Source: Spirochaetota bacterium
GTDB taxonomy: Bacteria > Spirochaetota > UBA4802 > JAGODF01
Direction: 5' to 3'
NCBI GenBank assembly: GCA_029974015.1
Contig: JARKUF010000034.1
Coordinates: forward strand, 1-44,719
DNA length: 44,719 nt
Shown piece after piece: positions 8,388 through 16,027 of the stretch. Made by a program: the position numbers and the translations under genes. The first letter of the stretch is position 1; each line of letters begins with the position of its first letter. The notes under the pieces were generated by a model that saw only the letters and a list, made by a program, of their open reading frames with translations, was not told where the DNA came from and made no database searches.

Positions 8388-8510
8388 ATGACCAGCACCG
8401 GAAAGCGCCCTTGCGTTTTGCCCGCCGTATCCCGCGCCCCGGCGCATCATCTGGAAAGGCCCGGGCACACATCTACCCCGAAAACAAACCGCCGGAGAAA
8501 CGTCCGATGA
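8388..8510 (+). CDS. Coupled 40-residue ORF between permease and YibE/F
   Basis: GGAGG at 8378-8382 stands five bases before the ATG, and the TGA stop overlaps the ATG of the YibE/F gene (ATGA at 8507-8510). The frame also begins where an eight-residue mini-ORF (8365-8391) ends, with another ATGA overlap. The product is basic, with one Cys near the start and a HH pair in the middle, and has no membrane segment. The signals fit either a genuine small protein or a translational coupling device that feeds ribosomes to the next gene. No family is recognised. Confidence 0.45.
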   Translation: MTSTGKRPCVLPAVSRAPAHHLERPGHTSTPKTNRRRNVR

Positions 8511-9631
8511 AGAAAACGGCCATCACAATCATACTTCTCCTTGCCTGTATTCCCGCCCGCGGCGAACATGTCCCGGAACCGGGGGGCTTCCACGATCACC
8601 GCGAGTACGCCCGGGCCCGCGTGGAGAAAATCGAGCGGAAACTGATAGGCGAATCCTCACAGGGCGTAGAGATACGCGTTCATCTGGAGATAGTTGACGG
8701 AGCAAGGAAAGGGGGAAAACTCGTCTCGGTCTACCGCGGAGAGGACGATCTCCCGAAAGAGATGTTCTACAGGAAGGGCGATACGGTCTTCATCGGTATT
8801 TCCACTACCGGCGGAGCAGGCACTGAGGAATATGTGTCCATTTACGATGTGGACAACACCACCGGTCTCGCCGTCATTGGAATTCTTCTGGCCATAACCA
8901 TCATCGCCGTGGGGCGGCTCCGCGGGGTGATGTCCATGGTGTCCCTGCTGGCCACCGTAGTCCTCATCTTCTACTTACTCATTCCGATGACCCTCCGGGG
9001 AAAATCCCCGCTCCCTATTGCTGTCGGCATAGCGCTCTTCGCAATCCTCATTACCACCCCCATCATCATGGGGCTCGGCAGGAAAACTCTCGCTGCGGCG
9101 CTTGGCGCTGCATCCGGGGTGCTCATCGCCACTGTTCTTTCCATTTTTGCGGGACAGCTCATGCACCTCTCCGGCATCGTCACCAATGAGATGCTGACAG
9201 TATTCTACGCCTCGGGAGTGGAAATAAACCTGAAGGGCCTCGCCCTTGCCGGGATGGTCACCGCCGCCCTGGGGGCCATAATAGACGTGTGCATCTCCAT
9301 CGCATCGGCAACGGAGGAAATCTTCCGGGTGCATCCGGGCATATCGCGAAGCGAAGCGTTTTCATCGGTCTTCACCGTGAGCTCCGACATCCTCGGCGCC
9401 ACGGTGAACACGCTCCTTTTCGCATATGTTGGAAGCGCCCTTCCCGTGGTACTCATCATCGCCATGCGCCTGGAGCCGGGAATTCCGATGCTCCTCGTAT
9501 TCAACCACAATCCGGTGCTCTCAGAGCTTGTGAAGTCGGCCATCGGGTGCATAGGCATGTTTCTCGCCATGCCCCTGACGGCATTCATAAGTGTGGAGCT
9601 CCACGGGAGAAAGGGAAAACCCGGCCGATAA
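8507..9631 (+). CDS. YibE/F-like membrane protein
   Basis: The 374-residue product has a signal peptide (MKKTAITIILLLACIPARG), a periplasmic domain of about 100 residues and then a seven- to eight-helix membrane domain. The VDNTTGLAVIGILLAITI junction, the RLRGVMSMVSLLAT stretch and AALGAIIDVCISIASATEEI near the middle are typical of the YibE/F family, whose transport role is undefined. The start at 8507 is chosen over an upstream in-frame ATG because GGAG precedes it, the signal peptide begins there and the small ORF stop overlaps it. Placement at the end of the metal operon suggests a link to metal or solute transport. Confidence 0.88.
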   Translation: MKKTAITIILLLACIPARGEHVPEPGGFHDHREYARARVEKIERKLIGESSQGVEIRVHLEIVDGARKGGKLVSVYRGEDDLPKEMFYRKGDTVFIGISTTGGAGTEEYVSIYDVDNTTGLAVIGILLAITIIAVGRLRGVMSMVSLLATVVLIFYLLIPMTLRGKSPLPIAVGIALFAILITTPIIMGLGRKTLAAALGAASGVLIATVLSIFAGQLMHLSGIVTNEMLTVFYASGVEINLKGLALAGMVTAALGAIIDVCISIASATEEIFRVHPGISRSEAFSSVFTVSSDILGATVNTLLFAYVGSALPVVLIIAMRLEPGIPMLLVFNHNPVLSELVKSAIGCIGMFLAMPLTAFISVELHGRKGKPGR

Positions 9632-9709
9632 TCGCGTCGGTTGTTCCGGGGGGAAAAAGATTATAGGCGCACGCCGTAATTTCACCTCGTTGCGCGTCGA
9701 AAAAAAAAG

Positions 9710-9764
9710 TTGACATTACGGTTATACTTTGCTATATTGCCAAATAACAAAGTATAACCGTAAT
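9710..9764 (+). promoter_or_regulatory. Sigma-70 promoter with ArsR-type palindromic operator
   Basis: TTGACA at 9710-9715 and TATATT at 9733-9738 are separated by exactly 17 bases. A perfect 17-bp inverted repeat overlaps them: ATTACGGTTATACTTTG at 9715-9731 and its complement at 9748-9764. The left arm fills the spacer and the right arm runs into the start codon of the ArsR-family gene. A bound repressor dimer pair would block RNA polymerase, so autoregulation is the natural reading. The block TTGCCAAATAACAAA recurs near 10114-10128, after the regulator gene. Confidence 0.88.
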
Positions 9765-10092
9765 GAAAAAACAACAGATCAACTACAAGGCCAGGGCCGC
9801 CATCATCAAAGCTATTGCACACCCCAGCAGGCTTTTTATTATTGAGGAGCTCAACAAGGGAAAACGAAGCGCCGGAAAACTCACGGAGATGATAGGCGCA
9901 GATCCGTCGACTGTGTCGAAACACCTTGGCATCCTGAAAAACGCCGGCCTCGTCTTCGACGAAAAAAGAGGCACCACCGTCTATTACCATCTCAAGGCGC
10001 CCTGCATTCTCGATTTTATAAGCTGCGTGGAGGCCGTCCTTGAAACTAATGCCCGCACCCAGTTGGAGATTGTGCGCAGATGTAAAAGGTAA
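9763..10092 (+). CDS. ArsR-family winged-helix repressor
   Basis: This 109-residue regulator has the helix-turn-helix of the ArsR/SmtB family: AIAHPSRLFIIEEL leads in, recognition helix ADPSTVSKHLGILKNAGLV lies at about 46-64, and the wing DEKRGTTVYYHL follows at 66-77. The classic ELCVCD metal site in helix 3 is missing. Instead Cys81 and Cys88 sit in the helix after the wing (APCILDFISC) and Cys107 is near the end, so metalloid sensing through a C-terminal site is plausible but unproven. It likely controls itself and the permease and thioredoxin-like genes downstream. No Shine-Dalgarno sequence is visible, and the predicted 5' leader is only about 18 bases. Confidence 0.93.
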   Translation: MKKQQINYKARAAIIKAIAHPSRLFIIEELNKGKRSAGKLTEMIGADPSTVSKHLGILKNAGLVFDEKRGTTVYYHLKAPCILDFISCVEAVLETNARTQLEIVRRCKR

Positions 10093-10151
10093 TTTTTTAT
10101 CTTATATCGGCAATTTTGCCAAATAACAAATCCGGAAATACTTATCATCCT

Positions 10152-10186
10152 GGTGTCCCCGCCAGCCTCAGGCTGGACGGGACACC
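10152..10186. repeat. Imperfect GC hairpin between arsR and permease genes
   Basis: GGTGTCCCCGCCAGCC pairs with GGCTGGACGGGACACC around a TCA loop (14 of 16 pairs). It has the same general make-up as the window's other CCCGCC hairpins. It lies upstream of the permease start and downstream of the regulator, so it may tune read-through or protect mRNA ends. It also argues against the longer N-terminal extension of the permease frame. Confidence 0.6.
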
Positions 10187-10226
10187 GGATATTGAGAGGT
10201 TGTCCAATGCCAATGGAAATCACGTC

Positions 10227-11522
10227 ATGATCTGGAAGTCGGAATGGAGGCCCCTAATATATATAGCGGGGATATTTACCGCGGTATTGTATCTTCCCGT
10301 GGGAACACCGCGCTTCGACAACGCGGTTTCCGAGGCCCTTTATCTCGCCAAGTGGTATGCAGAGGAGCACGTCCTCCTCTGCCTGGTCCCGGCCTTCTTC
10401 ATTGCCGGAGGGATCGCCGCATTCGTGAGCCAGGCCTCGGTGATGAAGTACCTGGGCCCCGGGGCGAACAAGGTACTCGCCTACGGCATGTCATCGGTGT
10501 CGGGTACGATACTCACCGTATGCTCCTGTACGGTCCTTCCCCTCTTCACCGGAATCTACCGCATGGGCGCCGGACTCGGTCCCGCCACAGCCTTCCTCTA
10601 TTCAGGGCCCGCCATCAATGTCCTGGCCATCATCCTCACGGCCCGTGTTCTTGGCCTGGAGATCGGCATCGCCCGGGCCGTGGGGTCCGTGGTATTCAGC
10701 ATCATCATCGGCCTTGCTATGCATTTCATCTACCGGAAAGAAGAGGCCCACAAAGCCGCCGCTATGGCCATGCCGGAGCCCGATGCGGAACGTCCACCAT
10801 GGAAAAATATCGTCTTCTTCGCGTCGATGATCTCCATTTTGGTATTCGCCAACCTGGGACAGCCTGCCGAGACGGAAGGAGCATGGTATTATGTTTTTTT
10901 GAATAAATGGGCCATCACGGGCGGCGCTGCTTTGATCTTCGCAATAACGCTTGTCTCGTGGTTCCAGCTCAAGTGGTGGAAGGTCTCCGCCGCTGCGGCG
11001 CCCGCAGTGTCGCTGTCGATCATATTCCCGGAGCACCCTCTCCTCGGCTTTACGGCCGGGAGCGTTGGACTCTCGGTCATAACGTCCACCGATGGCGGCG
11101 AAACCGGGAAATGGTTCGCATCTTCCTGGGATTTCGCCAAACAGATACTGCCGCTTCTTCTTTTCGGCGTCCTCATCGCCGGGTTCTTCCTCGGCAGGCC
11201 CGGGAAGGAAGGCATTATTCCCGGGGAATGGGTTGCCTGTGCTGTGGGAGGTAATTCCCCGGAAGCTAATTTTTTCGCTTCCCTGGCGGGCGCCTTCATG
11301 TACTTCGCCACACTCACGGAAGTCCCGATAGTCCAGGGGCTCATCGGCAGCGGTATGGGAAAGGGGCCGGCCCTGGCGCTTCTTCTCGCGGGCCCGGCCC
11401 TCTCCCTTCCCAGCATGCTGGTGATACGCAGCGTCATTGGATGGAGGAAGACCTTTGTGTATATAAGCCTCGTGGTGTCCATGGCCGCCATCACGGGCAT
11501 GATATACGGCTCGCTATTTTAA
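10227..11522 (+). CDS. ArsP/YraQ-type permease (DUF318)
   Basis: This inner-membrane permease of 431 residues has about 10 to 12 helices. The SGTILTVCSCTVLPLFTGI motif with Cys99 and Cys101, followed by GPATAFLYSGPAINVLAIIL, is the signature of the family that includes organoarsenical exporter ArsP and uncharacterised YraQ proteins. A second copy-like half appears near the C-terminus (NFFASLAGAFMYFATLTEVP). The frame is open from 10116, but the start at 10227 is preferred because the first helix begins there. An eight-codon ORF at 10207-10230, preceded by GAGAGG, overlaps that ATG. With ArsR and a CxxCC thioredoxin-like gene it forms a common three-gene arrangement, probably for metalloid or thiol-reactive compound efflux. 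Confidence 0.85.
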   Translation: MIWKSEWRPLIYIAGIFTAVLYLPVGTPRFDNAVSEALYLAKWYAEEHVLLCLVPAFFIAGGIAAFVSQASVMKYLGPGANKVLAYGMSSVSGTILTVCSCTVLPLFTGIYRMGAGLGPATAFLYSGPAINVLAIILTARVLGLEIGIARAVGSVVFSIIIGLAMHFIYRKEEAHKAAAMAMPEPDAERPPWKNIVFFASMISILVFANLGQPAETEGAWYYVFLNKWAITGGAALIFAITLVSWFQLKWWKVSAAAAPAVSLSIIFPEHPLLGFTAGSVGLSVITSTDGGETGKWFASSWDFAKQILPLLLFGVLIAGFFLGRPGKEGIIPGEWVACAVGGNSPEANFFASLAGAFMYFATLTEVPIVQGLIGSGMGKGPALALLLAGPALSLPSMLVIRSVIGWRKTFVYISLVVSMAAITGMIYGSLF

Positions 11523-11563
11523 TGGAAACGTCTATAACATCCGCAGACTCATGGAGGAAATGT

Positions 11564-11794
11564 ATGAAAATTGAAATTCTCGGGACAGGCTGCGCCAAAT
11601 GCTGCAAGCTTGAGGAGCTGGCCTGCGAGGCCGTCGAGGAATCGGGCATTGCCGCGGAAGTCGTTACGGTAAAGAACCTGAATGACATCATGGCCTACGG
11701 TGTCATGATAACCCCGGCCCTCGTGGTGAACGGTGAAGTGAAGTCGGCGGGAAAGCTCCCTTCAAAGGACGAGATCAGGAAGTGGTTATCGTGA
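11564..11794 (+). CDS. Thioredoxin-like small redox protein (CAKCC)
   Basis: The 76-residue protein belongs to the small thioredoxin-fold group often called redox-active disulfide protein 2 or MTH895-like. The active site is GTGCAKCCKL with Cys10, Cys13 and Cys14, and the conserved cis-proline loop appears as MITPALVVNGE at about 49-59. GGAGG lies six bases before the ATG. It follows the permease by 41 bases and probably shares its transcript. In relatives, such proteins accompany ArsR-regulated permeases and may deliver a metalloid or reduce it; that role is an inference. Its stop codon lies inside a long palindrome. Confidence 0.9.
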   Translation: MKIEILGTGCAKCCKLEELACEAVEESGIAAEVVTVKNLNDIMAYGVMITPALVVNGEVKSAGKLPSKDEIRKWLS

Positions 11795-11842
11795 TTCGCT
11801 TTGAAGGCGCGGATTCGAATCCGCGCCTTCAAAGCGAATCAC
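11791..11842. repeat. Perfect 52-bp palindrome across the thioredoxin-like gene stop
   Basis: The bases 11791-11816 and 11817-11842 are exact reverse complements centred on TTCGAA. The stop codon TGA (11792-11794) is in the left arm. There is no loop and no T tract, so it could act as a bidirectional transcript end or be the scar of an inverted duplication. The transposase fragment begins 26 bp farther on. Confidence 0.85.
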
Positions 11843-11867
11843 TGTCCGCTGATGCTGCTGGATATCT

Positions 11868-12131
11868 TCACCCGGCTTTAGGATAATATGGTTTACGCCT
11901 TTGAAGCAATTGAAGTTGACTATTTATCCTTCCCGGCAATTTCAAGGCGTTCACCAGTTCATGTACCAATCCGATCCCTCCGCAATGAATCGCTGATATC
12001 TTTTCCGATATATCAAAGCTGGACCCTCCCGAGTTCATCATCGGGCTGCTTGTTTCCTCATGAATATTTTTGGGGCGATTCGATATTTTGTTCTTGCGTT
12101 TCCGGATGGTTTCCTGCATTCTTTTGTTCAC
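11868..12131 (-). pseudogene. Transposase N-terminal fragment (IS1380-like)
   Basis: The 87-residue frame contains GGIGLVHELVNALKLPGRIN followed by an LLQRRKPYYPKAG end. This resembles the start of IS1380-type DDE transposases, where a lysine- and arginine-rich segment and a YxxSD motif follow. The frame stops just as the catalytic domain should begin, and nothing like the remaining 350 or so residues is present, so it is a dead fragment. Its lower G+C content than the neighbouring genes fits a foreign origin. The family name is from memory of the motif and is moderately certain. The gap 12132-12314 holds only A+T-rich sequence. Confidence 0.5.
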
Positions 12132-12314
12132 CTGAAATGCTCCCTGCTTTTGATTTTTTTGTTTTTGCTAAATTCAAAAAACCCTGAACGGGTGAGCATT
12201 TCAAGTCTTTTTATTTTTTTGAAATATTTAAACGCTTGTTTTAGGGTTAACAGTATAAAGGTTAAACCTGAAACTGTATGAGATTGCCACGCCCCGATAC
12301 GGCCGGGGTCCGCG

Positions 12315-13067
12315 ATGACACCCGATAAAACAAGAGACTGCCTTATGGAAGTTGTACAACACATCAATACCAATCTGTTGCTCATGTCGATGCGGCTTCT
12401 AATTGCCCTGGTGCTGGGGGGGGTGATCGGATATGAGCGCGAGGTGCACGGAAGGCCCGCCGGCCTTCGCACCCACATACTCGTGTGCCTTGGGGCCGCC
12501 TTGTTCACGATAATTTCCGACAGCTATACGGGCCTTCCGTCGGCCGACCCTACCAGAATAGCCGCGCAAATCGTTAGCGGAATCGGTTTCCTTGGAGCGG
12601 GGACAATCATCCGCCAGGGAAGCATAATAAGGGGGCTTACCACCGCGGCCAGCCTGTGGACAGTCGCGGCCATCGGCATGGCGGTCGGGTCCGCCCCCTG
12701 GATCAACACTTTCCTGGCCATTATTGCAACGGCAATCGTAGTTACGACATTATCCATTATCAACAAAATAGAATGGTCGATGATCTCCCGCCAGACGACC
12801 CATGAACTTCTGCTCATCTTTCACGACCAGGCCGCGCTGCCAGGGGCCCTTGAAATTTTAGCGCGAAACGGATTTTCCATCCGAAGCGTTGTGAACGAGG
12901 AAGAAAGTGGATTAACCACATCCCGGTTAAAACTTCTGTCCCCGATAGACGCGGACCTCACCTTCATCAGTTCCGAAATTTCGAAAGTCTCTTCAATTGT
13001 TTCTTTTTCATGGGATTCTTATGCGGAAATGCCGCGATCTCCAATACAAAAGGGTAAAATAATTTGA
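12315..13067 (+). CDS. MgtC/SapB-family membrane protein
   Basis: The 250-residue protein has an N-terminal membrane domain of about five helices and a soluble C-terminal domain of about 80 residues. Family motifs are clear: LLIALVLGGVIGYEREVHGR, GLRTHILVCLGAALFTI and GIGFLGAGTIIRQG followed by LTTAASLWTVAAIGMAVG. MgtC proteins affect magnesium limitation growth and F1Fo ATP synthase activity in pathogens; the wider family has an unsettled role. The C-terminal part resembles an ACT-like fold seen in longer MgtC proteins. The start could also be the ATG 30 bases downstream (12345). No M-box leader was recognised upstream. Confidence 0.92.
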   Translation: MTPDKTRDCLMEVVQHINTNLLLMSMRLLIALVLGGVIGYEREVHGRPAGLRTHILVCLGAALFTIISDSYTGLPSADPTRIAAQIVSGIGFLGAGTIIRQGSIIRGLTTAASLWTVAAIGMAVGSAPWINTFLAIIATAIVVTTLSIINKIEWSMISRQTTHELLLIFHDQAALPGALEILARNGFSIRSVVNEEESGLTTSRLKLLSPIDADLTFISSEISKVSSIVSFSWDSYAEMPRSPIQKGKII

Positions 13068-13068
13068 G

Positions 13069-13125
13069 GGAACCTCTTGAAAATTAAATTTTTGAGGTTC
13101 CCATAAATTGTGACTGCCGGCATAC
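13069..13125 (-). repeat. Dispersed palindromic element, partial copy B
   Basis: GGGAACCTC and GAGGTTCCC face each other around an A+T-rich centre. ATAAATTGTGACTGCCGGCATAC then follows (within 13102-13124). This is the reverse complement of the right half of the full copy at 30676-30795, so only half an element is present, on the opposite strand. It abuts the HsdS remnant directly. Confidence 0.7.
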
Positions 13126-13132
13126 TACCAAA

Positions 13133-13216
13133 ATCAATACCCTCGAAAAACTCCGCGACACCCTTCTCCCAAAACTGATGAGCGGTGAAGTGAGGGTGAG
13201 AATCGATGGGAGGTAG
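13133..13216 (+). pseudogene. HsdS (type I restriction specificity) C-terminal remnant
   Basis: Translation gives INTLEKLRDTLLPKLMSGEV and then a short tail to a stop at 13214. LRDTLLPKLMSGE is the characteristic end of type I restriction-modification specificity subunits, where it closes the second conserved coiled-coil. No earlier part of an hsdS gene, and no hsdM or hsdR, is present. The remnant begins a few bases after the end of the dispersed element at 13069-13125, which suggests that a deletion or insertion joined them. It is too short to be functional. Confidence 0.75.
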
Positions 13217-13309
13217 GTATATCTCGTATAGACGGGAGACCGAAGGTCTTGACGAGGGGGCGGGTATATCCCGTATAGACGGAGACCGAAGGTCTCGACG
13301 AGGGGGCGG
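13217..13309. repeat. Two-unit tandem repeat of about 47 bp
   Basis: Unit one (13217-13263) and unit two (13264-13309) share GTATATC, CGTATAGACGG, GAGACCGAAGGTCT and GACGAGGGGGCGG. Differences are two substitutions and a one-base gap. A third partial unit starts ATATATCCGCC. The stretch up to 13411 continues with a 20-bp palindrome, AGACGCACGGCCGTGCGTCT at 13328-13347, and reiterated GCGTCTCAACG-like words, so the whole 200 bp looks like expanding simple sequence. No gene is visible in it. Confidence 0.8.
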
Positions 13310-13411
13310 ATATATCCGCCTGCGTAAAGACGCACGGCCGTGCGTCTCAACGTGCGTCCCCTCAACAAGGCGCGTCCTCTCAACGAGGGGCGCGTCTCAA
13401 CGATGCGCTCC

Positions 13412-14521
13412 TCACCTCCGCCCTTCCAGCACCGCCTTTGAAATCATAGATTGGGCCGGATTGACAAAGTTCACATTGACAACAAAGCTCTCTCCCACCC
13501 AGCGGTCGAGTTGGCGGTTTACTATTCGCATGGGGTCCAGCACGAAGCAAACCAGGCCCCGGGCAAATCCCCTGGGCATGCTTCGCTCCGCCCAGAGGCC
13601 AAGCTGCCGCAGGCCCTCCCCGAAGATCACACCTCCCATGGGCGTAAAAATCTGGTCGTTCGTGGAGACCTGTTCGCGGTATTCACCTATGTACTCCCAG
13701 AACGTACTGGCGGCGAAGGTCCAGACGAAGGAACCCCAGGGGCCATAGTTGTTACTGCGCGCCGTCTGGTAGTAAATAATACCCGAGTATATATGATAAA
13801 TACTGTTGGTGCGGAAATTATTCGTGTCCAGGCACCATCCGTCCGTTATCTTCTTCCTGGCGTCTTCACGGTTCAGCTTGTATTCCCAGTCCACCATGTT
13901 GTCCTCACGCTGGATTAGGAAGTAGTTCAAAACGCCAAGGCTGTTGAGAAACATGAGTTCTCCGAAGGTGCGCCAGAAATAATGCCGCTGGGACGGGCCG
14001 ATATTCATACTCAGCGAATACCCGGAAATCGCCTCCTCTCCATCGGAGTTGAAAGTGAAGGAAAAACCTGTAACATCGCTCCGGGAAACCGCGTTGTCGA
14101 GGGCCACGCCGTTCACATCGCCGGTGCGTGCCTGGACAGCAAGGTCAAGGACCCTGGACAGGGCATCTTCTGTGATACCGCTGCCTTTCTCAACCTGCCA
14201 GGCGAACCTGAAATTTTGGTCAAGACTGTTCTTCCCAAGGAGGCTAAAATTTGCCATGTCGTTTTCATTTGAAGACGTAAGGGCACTCGTCAGAAAAAAG
14301 CCGCTTCCAACCGGGGGTGTCGGCGCCGTAAGATACGTCACCGGGGCGCGCATAGGCTCGAAGAAGCCTTCATTGTTCAAATCTCTTAGCACCGTAAATC
14401 CCGCAGTGGTGTCCAGGAGCGCAATGGAAAACGGCTCGTCTCCGGCGGGGAAGGCATTGGCGCCGAAAGAAAAAATAAATGCCATCAGTAATAAAAATTT
14501 TAAACTATTCTTGTTTTTCAT
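13412..14521 (-). CDS. DUF3943-like envelope protein
   Basis: The 369-residue product begins with a signal peptide (MKNKNSLKFLLLMAFIFSFG). The C-terminal half carries NSIYHIYSGIIYYQTARSNN, then SFVWTFAASTFWEYIGEYRE and NDQIFTPMGGVIFGE. This pattern matches DUF3943 proteins of outer-membrane bacteria, which are predicted to sit at the outer membrane; no function is established. The frame is open further upstream, but the signal peptide fixes the start at 14521. It lies 38 bp behind the stop of the next envelope gene on the same strand and probably shares its operon. Confidence 0.75.
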   Translation of the reverse strand: MKNKNSLKFLLLMAFIFSFGANAFPAGDEPFSIALLDTTAGFTVLRDLNNEGFFEPMRAPVTYLTAPTPPVGSGFFLTSALTSSNENDMANFSLLGKNSLDQNFRFAWQVEKGSGITEDALSRVLDLAVQARTGDVNGVALDNAVSRSDVTGFSFTFNSDGEEAISGYSLSMNIGPSQRHYFWRTFGELMFLNSLGVLNYFLIQREDNMVDWEYKLNREDARKKITDGWCLDTNNFRTNSIYHIYSGIIYYQTARSNNYGPWGSFVWTFAASTFWEYIGEYREQVSTNDQIFTPMGGVIFGEGLRQLGLWAERSMPRGFARGLVCFVLDPMRIVNRQLDRWVGESFVVNVNFVNPAQSMISKAVLEGRR

Positions 14522-14559
14522 ATCATGTTTCTTCCCGTCATGCCTCCGGGCCTGCCGTT

Positions 14560-15876
14560 TTACCGCACCACATACCTCAACTCCATCAGCAATCTGTTCC
14601 ATGTATGGGAAAGGTGGTCGCCATTGAGCATGCTGTGAACGTACCAGCGTTCATAGTTGAAATTAAGCATGAGATTATCCAGGAGATAGACGCCCGCCGA
14701 GGGCTTGAATATCTGTAAAATATCCCATGCCCATTCGCCCTTGATGGCGGGGTCGGAAGATAAAAAGAAACAGAAATTGTATCCCATGGAAAGCCGCAGG
14801 CGCCAGAGGCGTTCAGCCGCAAGCATCGCCGATACCGGATACGCAGTACTGTAATAGTAGTTCTGTTTGCTCCCCGTGAGGGACTGAAAGAGTGGACTGC
14901 GATTTTGCTCATCCTGTGCGTCCCAGGAAATGGCAAAGAGAGACGAATTGATGGAGGGGCCGAGGCCGGCCATAAAGCTGGCAGAATAAGAACCCGTGGA
15001 ATTGTTCCACTGGGCCGTTAAGCCCCATCCCACAGCGCGCCAGATCATGTATTGGATATGGGGCTGGTCGCGATAGAGATCGTGTGACCAGAGGAGGACA
15101 TTGTCCTTCCAGCCCGGGCGGAAGAACTCCATCCCGGTGTAGAATCCATATACAACCCGGCGTGTAGATTGCCCCGATCTGGTGAACCGGTGTGACCCGT
15201 AGAACATGATATCGAAATTGAAGAAATGCTCGTTCACGTAGTTCCGGCGCTCCGGGGCCGTGTCGGCGACCGCCCATATATCCATGGTCATGTAATCGCC
15301 GAATCGAAGCGGCATATATGGCTGTTCCGTGAGACGCGAAGGGTCATAAGTGGCGGACATGCCGAAGTAGTAGCCGCCCTCTCTTTTCTCCGGATAAATT
15401 TTCACGGTATCGTGTGCCCGGTGGTATCCGGCTGCGAACCAGCCGTAGTAAGGACTCTTCCATTCCCGGTTTTCGCTCTCTCCGCGGCTTTCACCCTCCA
15501 TGATGGTACGCGACAAAAGCCATGCCACTACCGTGTTCACGGCGGTAACCGGGTAATTGGGATTCGTATTATTGAAGGAAAAGACCCGCTCCTCGATGCG
15601 GCCGTTTTTCGTTAATGTGGTTCTGAATTCGGTGGCGCGGTTTTTCTTTTCCCGGGCGATGCTCACCTGGATCTCGTCATAATCCCCCGAGAATCGGAAG
15701 GCACGGAGATTTTCCCCGCCCTGAAAGCATGTAAAGCCGCGTTTCTTTATTACGTTTGAGTATCGCGTGTACATTGCGCGTACAGCTTCCGCGTCGGCGT
15801 CGCGCGGGGGATTTTGCGCGAAGGCCTGCGGTGAGAGAACCGCTATCATCAACGGTATGAAAAAGATTTTTTTCAT
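14560..15876 (-). CDS. Outer-membrane barrel-like protein of unknown function
   Basis: The 438-residue protein starts with a signal peptide (MKKIFFIPLMIAVLSPQAFA). After a charged N-terminal region of about 130 residues it is rich in aromatic residues with alternating hydrophobicity, ending in ...RLLMELRYVVR. That suggests a beta-barrel of roughly 14 to 16 strands. It does not match a family I can name. It is followed by the DUF3943-like gene in the same direction, a pairing that suggests a shared envelope role. The start at 15876 is taken from the signal peptide; the frame is open to 15939. Confidence 0.65.
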   Translation of the reverse strand: MKKIFFIPLMIAVLSPQAFAQNPPRDADAEAVRAMYTRYSNVIKKRGFTCFQGGENLRAFRFSGDYDEIQVSIAREKKNRATEFRTTLTKNGRIEERVFSFNNTNPNYPVTAVNTVVAWLLSRTIMEGESRGESENREWKSPYYGWFAAGYHRAHDTVKIYPEKREGGYYFGMSATYDPSRLTEQPYMPLRFGDYMTMDIWAVADTAPERRNYVNEHFFNFDIMFYGSHRFTRSGQSTRRVVYGFYTGMEFFRPGWKDNVLLWSHDLYRDQPHIQYMIWRAVGWGLTAQWNNSTGSYSASFMAGLGPSINSSLFAISWDAQDEQNRSPLFQSLTGSKQNYYYSTAYPVSAMLAAERLWRLRLSMGYNFCFFLSSDPAIKGEWAWDILQIFKPSAGVYLLDNLMLNFNYERWYVHSMLNGDHLSHTWNRLLMELRYVVR

Positions 15877-16027
15877 ATTATTCGAAGCCGGGTTTTGAAA
15901 AGATACTGGGCTTTTACAATATCCGAGGATATTGGACACAATCGTACGGGCTTATTCAGATTTCAATACTTTTTCCCTTTTTTTCTCAACGGCAAAAATA
16001 CCCTTCGACTTCTTCCAATAATAAAAT

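Noticed and set aside
11791..11842. tRNA-like or att-site reading of the palindrome
   Set aside because: It contains GGATTCGAATCC, which recalls a T-loop, but it is part of a symmetric palindrome and no cloverleaf can be folded.
12132..12314. Magnesium-responsive leader before mgtC-like gene
   Set aside because: No M-box features or proline-rich leader peptide could be found.
13217..13410. CRISPR array
   Set aside because: The repeats are directly tandem without unique spacers, and no cas gene is in the window.
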